A stretch of 64,000 nt of DNA. Origin: Candidatus Avelusimicrobium intestinipullorum (GTDB lineage: Bacteria > Elusimicrobiota > Elusimicrobia > Elusimicrobiales > Elusimicrobiaceae). The DNA lies in NCBI GenBank assembly GCA_944324635.1, contig CALUXC010000001.1, forward strand, positions 434,001 through 498,000. Direction: 5' to 3'. The notes under the pieces are model-generated. The model made no database searches and was not told where the DNA came from. It saw nothing but the letters and a program-made list of their open reading frames with translations. Of this stretch, positions 32,990 to 43,259 are shown in pieces; within the stretch, counting starts at the first letter, position 1; every line of letters begins with the position of its first letter. A program made the position numbers and the translations under genes.

Positions 32990-33975
32990 ATGCATTCTAT
33001 ATCTACCAAACGCTTGAAAGAAATTTTGAAACATTTTGAGGGCCAGGAAATTATCGTCGTAGGCGATATTATGCTGGACCATTTTATTAAAGGCACCGTC
33101 AGCCGCATTTCGCCGGAAGCGCCGGTGCCGGTAGTGGACGTTAAAAAAGAATTTTTTGTAGCCGGCGGCGCGGGCAACGTGGCCGTAAACTTGGCGGCGC
33201 TGGGCGCACGCCCGGTGATGATTTCCGTCGTAGGGCAAGACCTGGGCGGAGAAATGCTAAAAGGTTTCCTGCGGGACAAGCACGTAAACATCTACGGCGT
33301 GGCCGAAGATCCCGACCGCCCCACCACCCAAAAAATCCGCGTGATGGCCGAGCAGCAGCAAATCGTCCGTTTTGACCGCGAAAGCAAAAAGACCATTTCC
33401 CCCTCCGTATCCGCCCTGTGCATGAAAAGCTTTGAACTGGCGGTAAAAACGGCTAAAGGCGTTATCCTTTCCGACTACGGCAAAGGCATGCTTAGCGACC
33501 ACAACATTCAAACTATTATCGAAACCTGCCGCAAACACAAAATCCCCGTTTGCGTGGACCCCAAAATTGACAACTTCAAAAAATACAAAAACATCACCTG
33601 TATGACGCCCAACACCAAAGAAGCTTGGGAAGGGGTGGGCGAATCCCCCAAATCCGGCGAAGAAGCCATGGAAGCGTTGGGAAACAAAATTTTGAAAATG
33701 TTGGACGCGGACTCTATCTTGATCACGCGCGGTGCCGACGGAATGAGCTTGTTTGAAAAAGGTTCTTCCAAGCCCGTCACCGTCAAAGCCACGGCGCGCG
33801 AAGTGTACGACGTCACCGGCGCGGGCGACACGGTTATTTCCGTTCTCACCCTTGCGCTTTCCACGGGCGCCACGCTGCAAGAATCGGCGGTGCTTTCCAA
33901 TTATGCGGCCGGAATCGTAGTAGAAAAATCCGGCACGGCCACCGCTACCCGCGAAGAAATTGAAGGAGTATTGCC

Positions 33976-33979
<4 letters not shown>
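32990..33979 (+). CDS. rfaE1: D-glycero-beta-D-manno-heptose-7-phosphate kinase (kinase domain only)
   Basis: PfkB-family kinase matching the N-terminal half of HldE; it makes heptose 1,7-bisphosphate, the substrate of GmhB. GDIMLDHFIKGTVSRISPEAP (first PfkB region), FVAGGAGNVAVNLAALG (about residues 57-73) and the catalytic DVTGAGDTVISVLTLAL (about 272-288) are present. At 329 residues it lacks the C-terminal nucleotidyltransferase domain of fused HldE, so that enzyme must be encoded elsewhere. It overlaps kdsB by GTGA. Confidence 0.93.
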
Positions 33980-36401
<2,422 letters not shown>

Positions 36402-36404
36402 TCT

Positions 36405-36437
36405 TATCCCCCGAAGTTTCTTCGGGGGATATTTTTT
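36405..36437 (+). terminator. Intrinsic terminator after pyrG
   Basis: TATCCCCCGAA and TTCGGGGGATA form an 11-bp stem followed by six Ts. Confidence 0.9.
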
Positions 36438-36467
36438 GCCTTTTTAATCACCAAGTATTTTGGAAGC

Positions 36468-36501
36468 AAAAAAACGCCGAGGAGAAATCCTCGGCGTTTT
36501 T
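36468..36501 (-). terminator. Intrinsic terminator of nadB
   Basis: CGCCGAGGA-GAAA-TCCTCGGCG with an A run before and a T run after; on the minus strand it follows the nadB stop codon and can work in both directions. Confidence 0.88.
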
Positions 36502-36521
36502 ATTAGGCTTAAAGCCGTTTC

Positions 36522-38078
36522 TTAGGCTTTTTTCTCGTCGGACAGGTAATGGCACCCCACCGAATGGCGGTTCTTTAATGCGGCGTACGTGATTAACAGC
36601 GCCGTTTGAGTACCGTTGCGCAGGTCCAACAATTCCTGGCACAAGGCCGCCCCTTTGTAGAACACGTCAATTTCGTTATGCAGGTGACGCAGGATTTTTT
36701 CCGCACGGTCCAAATGCTTGCGGCTGCGAATTAATCCCACATAGTTCCACATCGTATTGCGAAGGGTGGCCAAATCCTGCTTGACCAAGTTCAAATCCGG
36801 CTTTTCTTCCGGCACGACCCACGGCTTGGGCAGCGGGATACGAAACGTTTCGGAAGCGATATCTTTCGCGTCCGCTTCCGCGCACAAATATCCCATAGCT
36901 ACCGCTTCCAGCAACGAGGTGCTGGCCAAGCGGTTCGCCCCATGATAACCCGTGCAGGCCGTTTCGCCAATGGCGTTTAAGTGCAGAATGTTGGTGCGGC
37001 CTTCCGGCGTGGCATATACGCCGCCGCAGAAATAGTGCGCGGCAGGCACCACGGGCACGGGGGTTTTGGTCATATCAAAGCCTTCTTCCAAGCATTTTTT
37101 ATAAATGGCGGGGAAGCGTTCTTTGGTTTCTTCGGCAGGGTTGGCGGTAATATCCAAATATACGCAGTCGTGCGAAGTTTTCAAGCGTTCTTCTTCAATG
37201 GCGCGGGCCACAATGTCGCGCGGGGCCAAGTCTTTAAGCGGGTGATACTTGGGCATAAAGGCTTCCCCGTTGCAGTTGCGCAAAATAGCGCCTTCACCGC
37301 GAAGGGCTTCCGAGAGCAAAAAGCTTTTGCCTTTGGCAAACACCGTGGGGTGAAACTGCACAAATTCCATATTCATCACGCGCGCACCCACGCGGTAGGC
37401 CATGGCAACGCCGTGTCCGTAGGCATGTTCGGCATTGGTGGTGTGGCGATACACCTGCCCCACGCCGCCGGTGGCCAACACCGTTTTTTTGGCGGTAACG
37501 GCAAATACTTCACCCGTTTTATTGTCCAGCACATAGGCGCCAAACACCGTCAGCGGGTAGTAGCGGTCCATCGGGTCCGGAGAGCTGTGAGAAAGCGTCA
37601 GCAAATCAATGGCCGAAGCAAATTCCCGAATGGTAATCATCGGGTTTTTGCGCACGGACTGTTGGATAGCGTCCAACATGGCGTGCCCGGTGGTATCTTT
37701 GGAATAAATGATGCGGTTTTTGCGGTGAGCACCTTCGCGCGTAAAGCGCAGGCGGTGTTGTTCGTCGCGGTCAAAATTTACGGACAAATCTTTCAAAAAC
37801 ACTTCTTCTACGGCTTTGCAGCCGGCGGCGGAAATTTGTTTTACCGCTTCGGCATTGCACATACCGGCGGTGGCCATTTTTACGTCGGCCAGCAAATCTT
37901 CCATATTCAAATTGGGTTCGTAAACGATGCCCCCCTGTGCCAAGTCGCTGTTGGCTTGGGGCATTTCCCCACAGCACAGGAGCATGGTTTTAAGGCCTTT
38001 TTTGGCGGCTTGATGCGCATACACGCACCCGGCAATGCCGGCGCCAATTACTAAGCAGTCGGTGTGAAGTACTTTCAT
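36522..38078 (-). CDS. nadB: L-aspartate oxidase
   Basis: FAD enzyme that oxidises aspartate to iminoaspartate, the first step of de novo NAD synthesis. The N-terminal FAD motif LVIGAGIAGCVYA (about residues 8-20), the substrate/FAD loop NSDLAQGGIVY (about 44-54) and the active-site region HPTVF...SEALRGEGAIL (about 245-272) are characteristic. At 518 residues the length is normal. The frame runs 14 codons further upstream, but the ATG at 38078 begins the FAD strand directly and lies nine bases after a TATAAT. nadA and nadC are not in this window. Confidence 0.95.
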   Translation of the reverse strand: MKVLHTDCLVIGAGIAGCVYAHQAAKKGLKTMLLCCGEMPQANSDLAQGGIVYEPNLNMEDLLADVKMATAGMCNAEAVKQISAAGCKAVEEVFLKDLSVNFDRDEQHRLRFTREGAHRKNRIIYSKDTTGHAMLDAIQQSVRKNPMITIREFASAIDLLTLSHSSPDPMDRYYPLTVFGAYVLDNKTGEVFAVTAKKTVLATGGVGQVYRHTTNAEHAYGHGVAMAYRVGARVMNMEFVQFHPTVFAKGKSFLLSEALRGEGAILRNCNGEAFMPKYHPLKDLAPRDIVARAIEEERLKTSHDCVYLDITANPAEETKERFPAIYKKCLEEGFDMTKTPVPVVPAAHYFCGGVYATPEGRTNILHLNAIGETACTGYHGANRLASTSLLEAVAMGYLCAEADAKDIASETFRIPLPKPWVVPEEKPDLNLVKQDLATLRNTMWNYVGLIRSRKHLDRAEKILRHLHNEIDVFYKGAALCQELLDLRNGTQTALLITYAALKNRHSVGCHYLSDEKKA

Positions 38079-38087
38079 AATACTTAT

Positions 38088-38093
38088 ATTATA
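38088..38093 (-). promoter_or_regulatory. -10 box of nadB, near-leaderless arrangement
   Basis: On the minus strand TATAAT ends nine bases before the nadB ATG; at most two or three leader bases are expected. Confidence 0.55.
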
Positions 38094-38178
38094 TAAAAAG
38101 CCAATGCGCCAAAGGGGCAAAAAAAGCCATTTTTTTGTTGCATATTCTTTTTATATTTGTTATGATATATCTCCTTGA

Positions 38179-38207
38179 TTTACAAGCATAGTAAAAATTT
38201 GTATAAT
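38179..38207 (+). promoter_or_regulatory. Promoter of the small-ORF/structured RNA transcript
   Basis: TTTACA at 38179-38184, a 17-base spacer and a perfect TATAAT at 38202-38207. It points away from nadB toward the small ORF and the terminator at 38477-38510. Confidence 0.8.
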
Positions 38208-38265
38208 ATTTTTAAGAAAGATAAGAAGTGCTTCTCCTTATCGGAAATTTTAACAGGAGAAAAAA

Positions 38266-38355
38266 ATGACGAAGTTACTTGAAAAAATGGCTGAAGCGTT
38301 GACGAAAGTCGGCGAAAATGTCAGCGGCGCTCATTACATGATCATCAAGAAATAA
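38266..38355 (+). CDS. 29-residue peptide, unknown
   Basis: A short frame, ATG to TAA, encodes an amphipathic-looking peptide (residues 1-14 MTKLLEKMAEALTK) with a GAHYMIIKK end. An ideal CAGGAG ribosome site lies seven bases upstream, and there is a near-consensus promoter about 60 bases upstream. I know no matching family. It is followed directly by a structured 3' region and an intrinsic terminator. It could be a signalling or antimicrobial peptide, a toxin, or the coded part of a dual-function RNA. Confidence 0.6.
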   Translation: MTKLLEKMAEALTKVGENVSGAHYMIIKK

Positions 38356-38510
38356 CGAGCGTCTGGGTTGAAGGCAACCCGATAGTTAGCAGTTTGAAGC
38401 CGGCCAAGTCGTTCGCCGGCGGACAGGGGAAGAAAATATCTTCCGCCTGTCCAAAACGGCTCAACCGACAAGCGGACCATAAAGCATAAGCTTTGTGGTT
38501 TTTTTATTTT
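38356..38510 (+). ncRNA. Structured 3' region with four hairpins
   Basis: Downstream of the small ORF the RNA can fold into several helices: GGGTTG/CAACCC at 38365-38380; GCCGGC at 38399-38404 and 38415-38420; a 13-bp stem at 38421-38452 (GGACAGG GGAAGA with TCTTCC G CCTGTCC); and a long-range TTGAAGCC/GGCTCAA pairing (38394-38401 with 38458-38464). The last hairpin, 38477-38498, is followed by seven Ts. The GCC at 38399-38401 is used by two alternative helices, so switching is possible. No match to tmRNA, RNase P, SRP or 6S features was seen. Confidence 0.55.
38477..38510 (+). terminator. Intrinsic terminator of the small-ORF transcript
   Basis: CCATAAAGC and GCTTTGTGG form a 9-bp stem (one G-U) with a 4-base loop, followed by seven Ts. 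Confidence 0.85.
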
Positions 38511-38530
38511 ATACTTTTCCCCTCTTACAT

Positions 38531-38560
38531 AAAAACGCCCGCACCTTCTTTGGCGCGGGC
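38531..38560 (-). terminator. Terminator of pilin gene
   Basis: On the minus strand GCCCGCGCC and GGTGCGGGC form a 9-bp stem followed by GTTTTTA, after the pilin stop. Confidence 0.85.
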
Positions 38561-38584
38561 ATTGCACAAAAATATATTACCGGG

Positions 38585-39109
38585 TTACGGCTTTCTGCAA
38601 ATCTGCGTCGCCCCAGAACCGGAACAGGACGTGTAGCCCATCATATGGCACAAGTCCGCACCGGCCAAGCTTCTGGCGCGGCACACGTCCTTCTGGCGGG
38701 TGCCGTCCAGGCCGGAATAAAGGTTAAAAGCATAGTCTTTCAAAATAGAGCCTTGCACACGGTTCACCTGAACGCCCCAGTTTTGCACAGTCACTTCAAA
38801 ATATTTAGTTTTTACGCAATAATCTTTGTCGCTGGTAGCCTTGCAAGTTGCCCCGTTAGACAGGCCCACATCCAAATACTCAATTTTAGGTCTTTTGCGC
38901 TGCGTATCGGACAGATCCGGGTTATCGTAATAATAGCGGATCGCCGACTCCAAAATGGTGTTCCCCGCCACCAATCCTTCCGTAAAGTGGCTGCGTTCCA
39001 CCGATTTTTTATACGATCCGAATCCAATCCCGGCCAAAATGGCAATGATGATTACCACCGCCATCAGTTCGGTAAGGGTAAATCCTTTTTTAGAAAAATA
39101 ATTCGGCAT
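38585..39109 (-). CDS. Type IV pilin-like protein
   Basis: A 174-residue prepilin with leader MPNYFSKKG cut before FTLTELMAVVIIIAIL; Glu5 is present. The helix is followed by KKSVERSHFTEG. The C-terminal half has seven cysteines, ending in TSCSGSGATQICRKP, so it should be disulfide-rich. The frame extends 24 codons upstream, but an AGAGGAA ribosome site fixes the ATG at 39109. It is divergent from a second pilin gene and may form a functional pair with it. Confidence 0.9.
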   Translation of the reverse strand: MPNYFSKKGFTLTELMAVVIIIAILAGIGFGSYKKSVERSHFTEGLVAGNTILESAIRYYYDNPDLSDTQRKRPKIEYLDVGLSNGATCKATSDKDYCVKTKYFEVTVQNWGVQVNRVQGSILKDYAFNLYSGLDGTRQKDVCRARSLAGADLCHMMGYTSCSGSGATQICRKP

Positions 39110-39189
39110 AAATTCCTCTTTGTGTAGAATGATATTATTTATTATAGCCTTTTTTAACACCCTTGCAAGGTTTTCCCTCAACAGCGCGG

Positions 39190-39218
39190 TTGAAAAAGCA
39201 CCTCAAAACCGATATACT
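39190..39218 (+). promoter_or_regulatory. Promoter of the plus-strand pilin
   Basis: TTGAAA at 39190-39195 and TATACT at 39213-39218, spacing 17. Confidence 0.75.
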
Positions 39219-39241
39219 GTACTTTGTACGGGAGAAAATTT

Positions 39242-39742
39242 ATGATAAAAAACAAATCCGGTTTTACCCTTGTGGAACTCTTGGCGGTGGTACTTATTAT
39301 CGCCATTTTAACCTCGGTGGCACTGCCGCAGTACCGCCGTTCTGTGCAGCGGGCCGAAGCCATGGAAGCGCTGACCAACCTCAAGACGATTTTTGAATCC
39401 GCCAAGCGCTACCGCTCGGCCAATTCCGAAGCCCCCAGAAAGCTTACCGGGCTTGATGTGTCGTTCTTTGATGCAGATACCCCCAACGCCTCCACTTTTA
39501 ATATTGGCTCCTACCACTATTCGTTTAATTCAGATAGCATTTCCGCCTGCCGGTTAAGCGGTACGGGGTCTTACACCAATACCTATTGTCTGTATATGTA
39601 TTACGTGCTGACGCTGGGTACCAACAAGTACAAGGACTTGATGACGTGCGTCCCTCTCAGTTCCAAATACAATTGGCTGTGTGAGGCGTTTGAAACATCC
39701 GAACTGCCTGACGGCACAACCGTCATTGGTACTGAAATATAA
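39242..39742 (+). CDS. Type IV pilin-like protein
   Basis: A 166-residue prepilin with leader MIKNKSG cut before FTLVELLAVVLIIAIL; Glu5 is present. The helix ends in RRSVQRAEAMEAL, slightly unlike the AVEKSR form of the other copies. Four cysteines in the C-terminal part (SACRLSG, NTYCLYM, MTCVPL, WLCEAF) could form two disulfides. A GGGAG ribosome site supports the ATG. It is followed by a bidirectional terminator. Confidence 0.92.
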   Translation: MIKNKSGFTLVELLAVVLIIAILTSVALPQYRRSVQRAEAMEALTNLKTIFESAKRYRSANSEAPRKLTGLDVSFFDADTPNASTFNIGSYHYSFNSDSISACRLSGTGSYTNTYCLYMYYVLTLGTNKYKDLMTCVPLSSKYNWLCEAFETSELPDGTTVIGTEI

Positions 39743-39758
39743 TTTGAGCCGCCACAAA

Positions 39759-39786
39759 AAAGGGACCTTACGAGGTCCCTTTTTTT
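39759..39786. terminator. Bidirectional terminator
   Basis: AGGGACCT-TACG-AGGTCCCT flanked by As and Ts, between the converging pilin and helicase genes. Confidence 0.88.
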
Positions 39787-39795
39787 ATGTGTGAT

Positions 39796-41331
39796 TTAGC
39801 GGCGTTTTCGTTTGGAAAAACGGTGCTTTTGCGAAAAAGTTTTACGGGGCTGTTTGAAAGATTTTGCCTGCTCTTTTTGGAGCTTTTTCTTGCTGACGCC
39901 TACCTTTACCGCGCGGAAGGGAAGGTCTTCCCGTTGGGTCAGCACGGCTGCCGCCGAGACAGCTTTGTGAAACGTTTTGGGTTTTGATGTTACAACAGGC
40001 TGTTGGGAACGAGCCGGGCGCTCCTCGGGTTTAGCGGAAGCCACCACCGACTGTTTTTTGGCACGGGGTTGCTCCGCCGAATTTAACGCCGCTTTTTCCC
40101 CCTCTTGGGAAGCGCTTTTTGCCAGGCGAACGCGGCGGCGATTCTTGGCATGAGCGGTGCCTTCTTCCTGGGCTACAAATTTAGGAGCGGGAAGCGGCTC
40201 AATCGTTTTTTGTATGGTTTTAACAGGAATAGAAAAACGAGTGACTTTGCAAATTTCTTTCCATTTGGCGCCGTCGTCCGATATCAAAGACAAGGCCGAC
40301 CCCACCGCTCCCGCGCGGCCCGTTCGGCCAATGCGGTGGATATAATCCTCCGGCGACTGGGGCAAATCATAATTAATCACATGCGCGATATGCGGCACAT
40401 CAATGCCGCGTGCGGCCACGTCCGTAGCCACCAAAATACGCACCGTGCCGTTTCGGAAAAATTCCAACACCTGCCGGCGGCGGTTTTGACGCAAATCCCC
40501 ATGCAATGCATTAGCCTTTTGACCGTATAATTTGAGCTGTTTGGCCAAGCGCTCCGCCCCGTGTTTGGTGCGGGTAAAAATAAGCACGGAGCCTTGCCGC
40601 GTTTTTAATTCGTGCAAAAGCTGAGGCAATTTTTCGCGCACGTCCACGTGCACAATTTCCTGCAACACCAAATCGGCCGGAGTGGCCACGGAACCTATCT
40701 GCACGCGGACAGGGTCCTGCAAAAACTCGCTGGCTAAGGCTTGAATTTCTTGGGGAAGCGTGGCAGAGAACAGAAGCGTCTGGCGGGGAGGCAGCAGCGC
40801 GGACACAATGCTACGCATATCGTCTATAAACCCCATATCCAGCATGCGGTCCGTTTCGTCCAACACCACCGTGTGTACATTTTTAAGGTTCACGCTTTTG
40901 CGGCCCATATGGTCCAGCAGGCGGCCCGGAGTAGCAATAATGACGCGCGGTTTGGCCCGCAAGTCGGCATATTGTTTATGGATATTATCCCCGCCGATAA
41001 TCAAGGCCGTTTTAGGCTCAAATTCGGCCGAAGAAAGCTTTTCCAGTTCGGCCTGGGTCTGCTGGGCCAGCTCCCGCGTAGGCGACAAAACAAGCGCGTT
41101 TTCCTGCGGGTTTTGCATGAGTTTAACCGCCAGCGGAAGCAAAAAAGCAAATGTTTTCCCCGTTCCCGTCTGCGCCGTGGCCAGCACGTCACGCCCCTGC
41201 AAAGCAGGCGCAATGGCCGCGGCCTGCACAGGGGTCGGTTCGGTAATCCCCAGGCGAGAAAGCGCTTCCTGCAAACAAGCAGGAAGCAGCGAAAAATCTT
41301 TTATTTCGTTATTCGGCGCAGGCTTGCTCAT
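39796..41331 (-). CDS. DEAD-box RNA helicase (RhlE type)
   Basis: ATP-dependent RNA helicase of about 511 residues. The Q motif (FSLLP...GITEPTPVQ) is followed by ATAQTGTGKT (motif I, about residues 49-58), PTRELAQQ (Ia), TPGRLLDH (Ib), VLDETDRMLDMG (motif II; here DETD in place of DEAD), FSATLP (III) and HRIGRTGRAG (VI). After about residue 375 comes a basic, low-complexity tail rich in Lys, Arg and Ala. The start overlaps the 3' end of the ABC-F gene, so the two are co-transcribed. A GTG three codons upstream (41340) is an alternative. Confidence 0.93.
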   Translation of the reverse strand: MSKPAPNNEIKDFSLLPACLQEALSRLGITEPTPVQAAAIAPALQGRDVLATAQTGTGKTFAFLLPLAVKLMQNPQENALVLSPTRELAQQTQAELEKLSSAEFEPKTALIIGGDNIHKQYADLRAKPRVIIATPGRLLDHMGRKSVNLKNVHTVVLDETDRMLDMGFIDDMRSIVSALLPPRQTLLFSATLPQEIQALASEFLQDPVRVQIGSVATPADLVLQEIVHVDVREKLPQLLHELKTRQGSVLIFTRTKHGAERLAKQLKLYGQKANALHGDLRQNRRRQVLEFFRNGTVRILVATDVAARGIDVPHIAHVINYDLPQSPEDYIHRIGRTGRAGAVGSALSLISDDGAKWKEICKVTRFSIPVKTIQKTIEPLPAPKFVAQEEGTAHAKNRRRVRLAKSASQEGEKAALNSAEQPRAKKQSVVASAKPEERPARSQQPVVTSKPKTFHKAVSAAAVLTQREDLPFRAVKVGVSKKKLQKEQAKSFKQPRKTFSQKHRFSKRKRR

Positions 41332-43156
41332 ATTCTTCACTTAGGCGCATCCATTCGTCTTCGGCGTTTTTTAGCTGGTCTGTCAGCAGGGCCAGTTCAA
41401 TGCTGCTGTCGGCCGAATACTGCACGACCAGTTGTTCTTCCAACGCTTTTTTGCGGGCGGTCAGTTTTTCTATTTTTTCGTCTAACGCGCGAATTTCTTT
41501 TTTAAGCGGAGCGACGCGGGCACGCCGCTGGGCGGCGGCTTTGCGCTGGGCTTCTTTGGAAGTCATTTTGTCGCTGGCGAGGTCGTTACGGTCGTTATTT
41601 TTAAGAAGCTGCGCTTTATAATCTTCCAAATCGCCCGTAAAGGTTTGGCAGGTGCCGTGCCGCACTATCCACAAGGTATCACAGGTGTATTCTATCACGT
41701 GCAAGTCGTGCGTAATCAGCACCACGGCGCCTTCGTAATTATTCAGCGCCTCCAGCAAGGCCTGGCGGGACTGAATGTCCAAATGGTTGGTAGGTTCGTC
41801 CAAAATCAGCAGGTGGGGCGCGTCTTTGGTGATTAGCGCCAGCAACAGGCGGGATTTCTCCCCCCCGGACAGTTTGCCTATTTCCGTGTCGGACTTGGCT
41901 TTGTTAAGCCCAAAGGCACCCAGCTGAGCGCGGATTTGCGTTTCCGTAGCCAGGGGCATCACGACGGAAAGTTGCTCGTAGGGCGTCTTTTCCACGTCCA
42001 ATTCTTCCGTTTGGTGCTGGGAAAAATAGGCAATTTTCATTTTTTTGGCCATTGTCATTTTTCCCGACATCAACAGCAACCGATGAGAAATAATTTTGGC
42101 TAACGTGGATTTACCGTTCCCGTTGGCACCCAACAGGGCAATGCGGTCATCGGGTTCAATGCGCAGGTTCAAATTTTGCAGGACCGGTTTATCGTCATAT
42201 CCCGCCACGCCGTTTTCAATCGTCACCAGCGAGTTCTGCAAACGCTCGGGCGAAGGAAACTGAAAATGCACTTCCGGGTCTTTGGGAATAGCGGGAGCAT
42301 CGCCGAGTTTTTCAATCATTTTAATACGGCTCTGCGCCTGTTTGGCTTTGGTGGCTTTATAGCGAAAGCGGTCCACAAACGATTGCAAATGCGCCACTAC
42401 GCGTTCGTGTTTGGCGGCCGCCAGGCGGGCGCCTTCAATAGCGGCGGCGCGGGTGCGTTCGTAAGTATCGTAGTTGCCGTTATAGAGCTTAAGCTGGGCA
42501 TCTTCTACATGGATAATTTTATCGCACAAGCGGTTTAAGATATGGCGGTCGTGGCTGATGATGAAAATGGTTTTATCCAAACGGACCAGGTAGTTTTCCA
42601 GCCACATGGCCGTTTCCAGATCCAAGTGGTTGGTGGGTTCATCCAATAACAAACAGTTAGACGGCGCATACAAGCACGCCGCCACGTTGGCGCGCACCTG
42701 CCAACCGCCCGAAAATTCTTTAAGAGGGCGGTGAAAATCTTCGTTCATAAACCCCAAACCGCTCAAAATGGCGCTGGCGCGCGCTTCGGCGCTGTGTGCA
42801 CCCAAAAAATCCAAACGGTCAAACACCTCGGCCATGCGTTCGCCGGAGATGTTGGGGTTTTCCAATTCTTTTTGCAGGGCGGAAAGTTCTTTGTCGCTGG
42901 CGAGCACATAATCCAGCAGTTTTACGGAAGGGTCCGCAATGTCCTGTGCGACGGAAGCAATTTTGGTTCCGCGCGAAACGTCTATTTTTCCGCCGTCCGG
43001 GGAGAACTTGCCTTCTATCAGCTTAAAAAGGGTACTCTTGCCGCAGCCGTTGGGCCCCACAAGGCCCACTTTCTGCCCGTCTTGAATCATCACGGAAGCG
43101 TCTTCAAACAAGGTACGCAAGCCAAAATGGAAGGAAAGGTCTTTGATGTCTATCAT
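41309..43156 (-). CDS. ABC-F family ATP-binding protein (ribosome-associated)
   Basis: A soluble tandem-ATPase of 615 residues, without membrane helices. Walker A motifs are GPNGCGKST (about residues 34-42) and GANGNGKST (about 343-351). The signature motifs are FSGGWQVR (about 146) and LSGGEKSR (about 434), with LLLDEPTNHLD and LILDEPTNHLD as Walker B. The linker and the C-terminal coiled coil (about 540-610) suit the Uup/YdiF group, which acts on stalled or assembling ribosomes. A perfect -10 box lies six bases upstream. Confidence 0.93.
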   Translation of the reverse strand: MIDIKDLSFHFGLRTLFEDASVMIQDGQKVGLVGPNGCGKSTLFKLIEGKFSPDGGKIDVSRGTKIASVAQDIADPSVKLLDYVLASDKELSALQKELENPNISGERMAEVFDRLDFLGAHSAEARASAILSGLGFMNEDFHRPLKEFSGGWQVRANVAACLYAPSNCLLLDEPTNHLDLETAMWLENYLVRLDKTIFIISHDRHILNRLCDKIIHVEDAQLKLYNGNYDTYERTRAAAIEGARLAAAKHERVVAHLQSFVDRFRYKATKAKQAQSRIKMIEKLGDAPAIPKDPEVHFQFPSPERLQNSLVTIENGVAGYDDKPVLQNLNLRIEPDDRIALLGANGNGKSTLAKIISHRLLLMSGKMTMAKKMKIAYFSQHQTEELDVEKTPYEQLSVVMPLATETQIRAQLGAFGLNKAKSDTEIGKLSGGEKSRLLLALITKDAPHLLILDEPTNHLDIQSRQALLEALNNYEGAVVLITHDLHVIEYTCDTLWIVRHGTCQTFTGDLEDYKAQLLKNNDRNDLASDKMTSKEAQRKAAAQRRARVAPLKKEIRALDEKIEKLTARKKALEEQLVVQYSADSSIELALLTDQLKNAEDEWMRLSEEYEQACAE

Positions 43157-43162
43157 AGGATA

Positions 43163-43168
43163 ATTATA
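43163..43168 (-). promoter_or_regulatory. -10 box of the ABC-F gene, leaderless arrangement
   Basis: On the minus strand a perfect TATAAT ends six bases before the ATG at 43156. No -35 match is clear. Confidence 0.65.
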
Positions 43169-43227
43169 TTTTACTAAATTAAGACGGAGTATACCGCAAC
43201 GCCCCCCTCTTTTTGCCGCCCGCCCAT

Positions 43228-43258
43228 AAAAAAGGCCTCCCCTTAAGGAGGCCTTTTA
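43228..43258. terminator. Terminator (both strands)
   Basis: AAAAGGCCTCC and GGAGGCCTTTT form an 11-bp stem with a 6-base loop, just after the stop of the frameshifted gene on the minus strand. Confidence 0.85.
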
Positions 43259-43259
43259 A

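Noticed and set aside
36981..38054. A 357-codon open frame antisense to nadB
   Set aside because: Shadow of nadB; nadB has complete catalytic motifs and its own promoter.
38356..38510. tmRNA, RNase P, SRP or 6S RNA
   Set aside because: No tRNA-like ends or Ala-tag frame, no P4 core sequences, no SRP tetraloop helix, and no long 6S-type double helix with central bubble were found.
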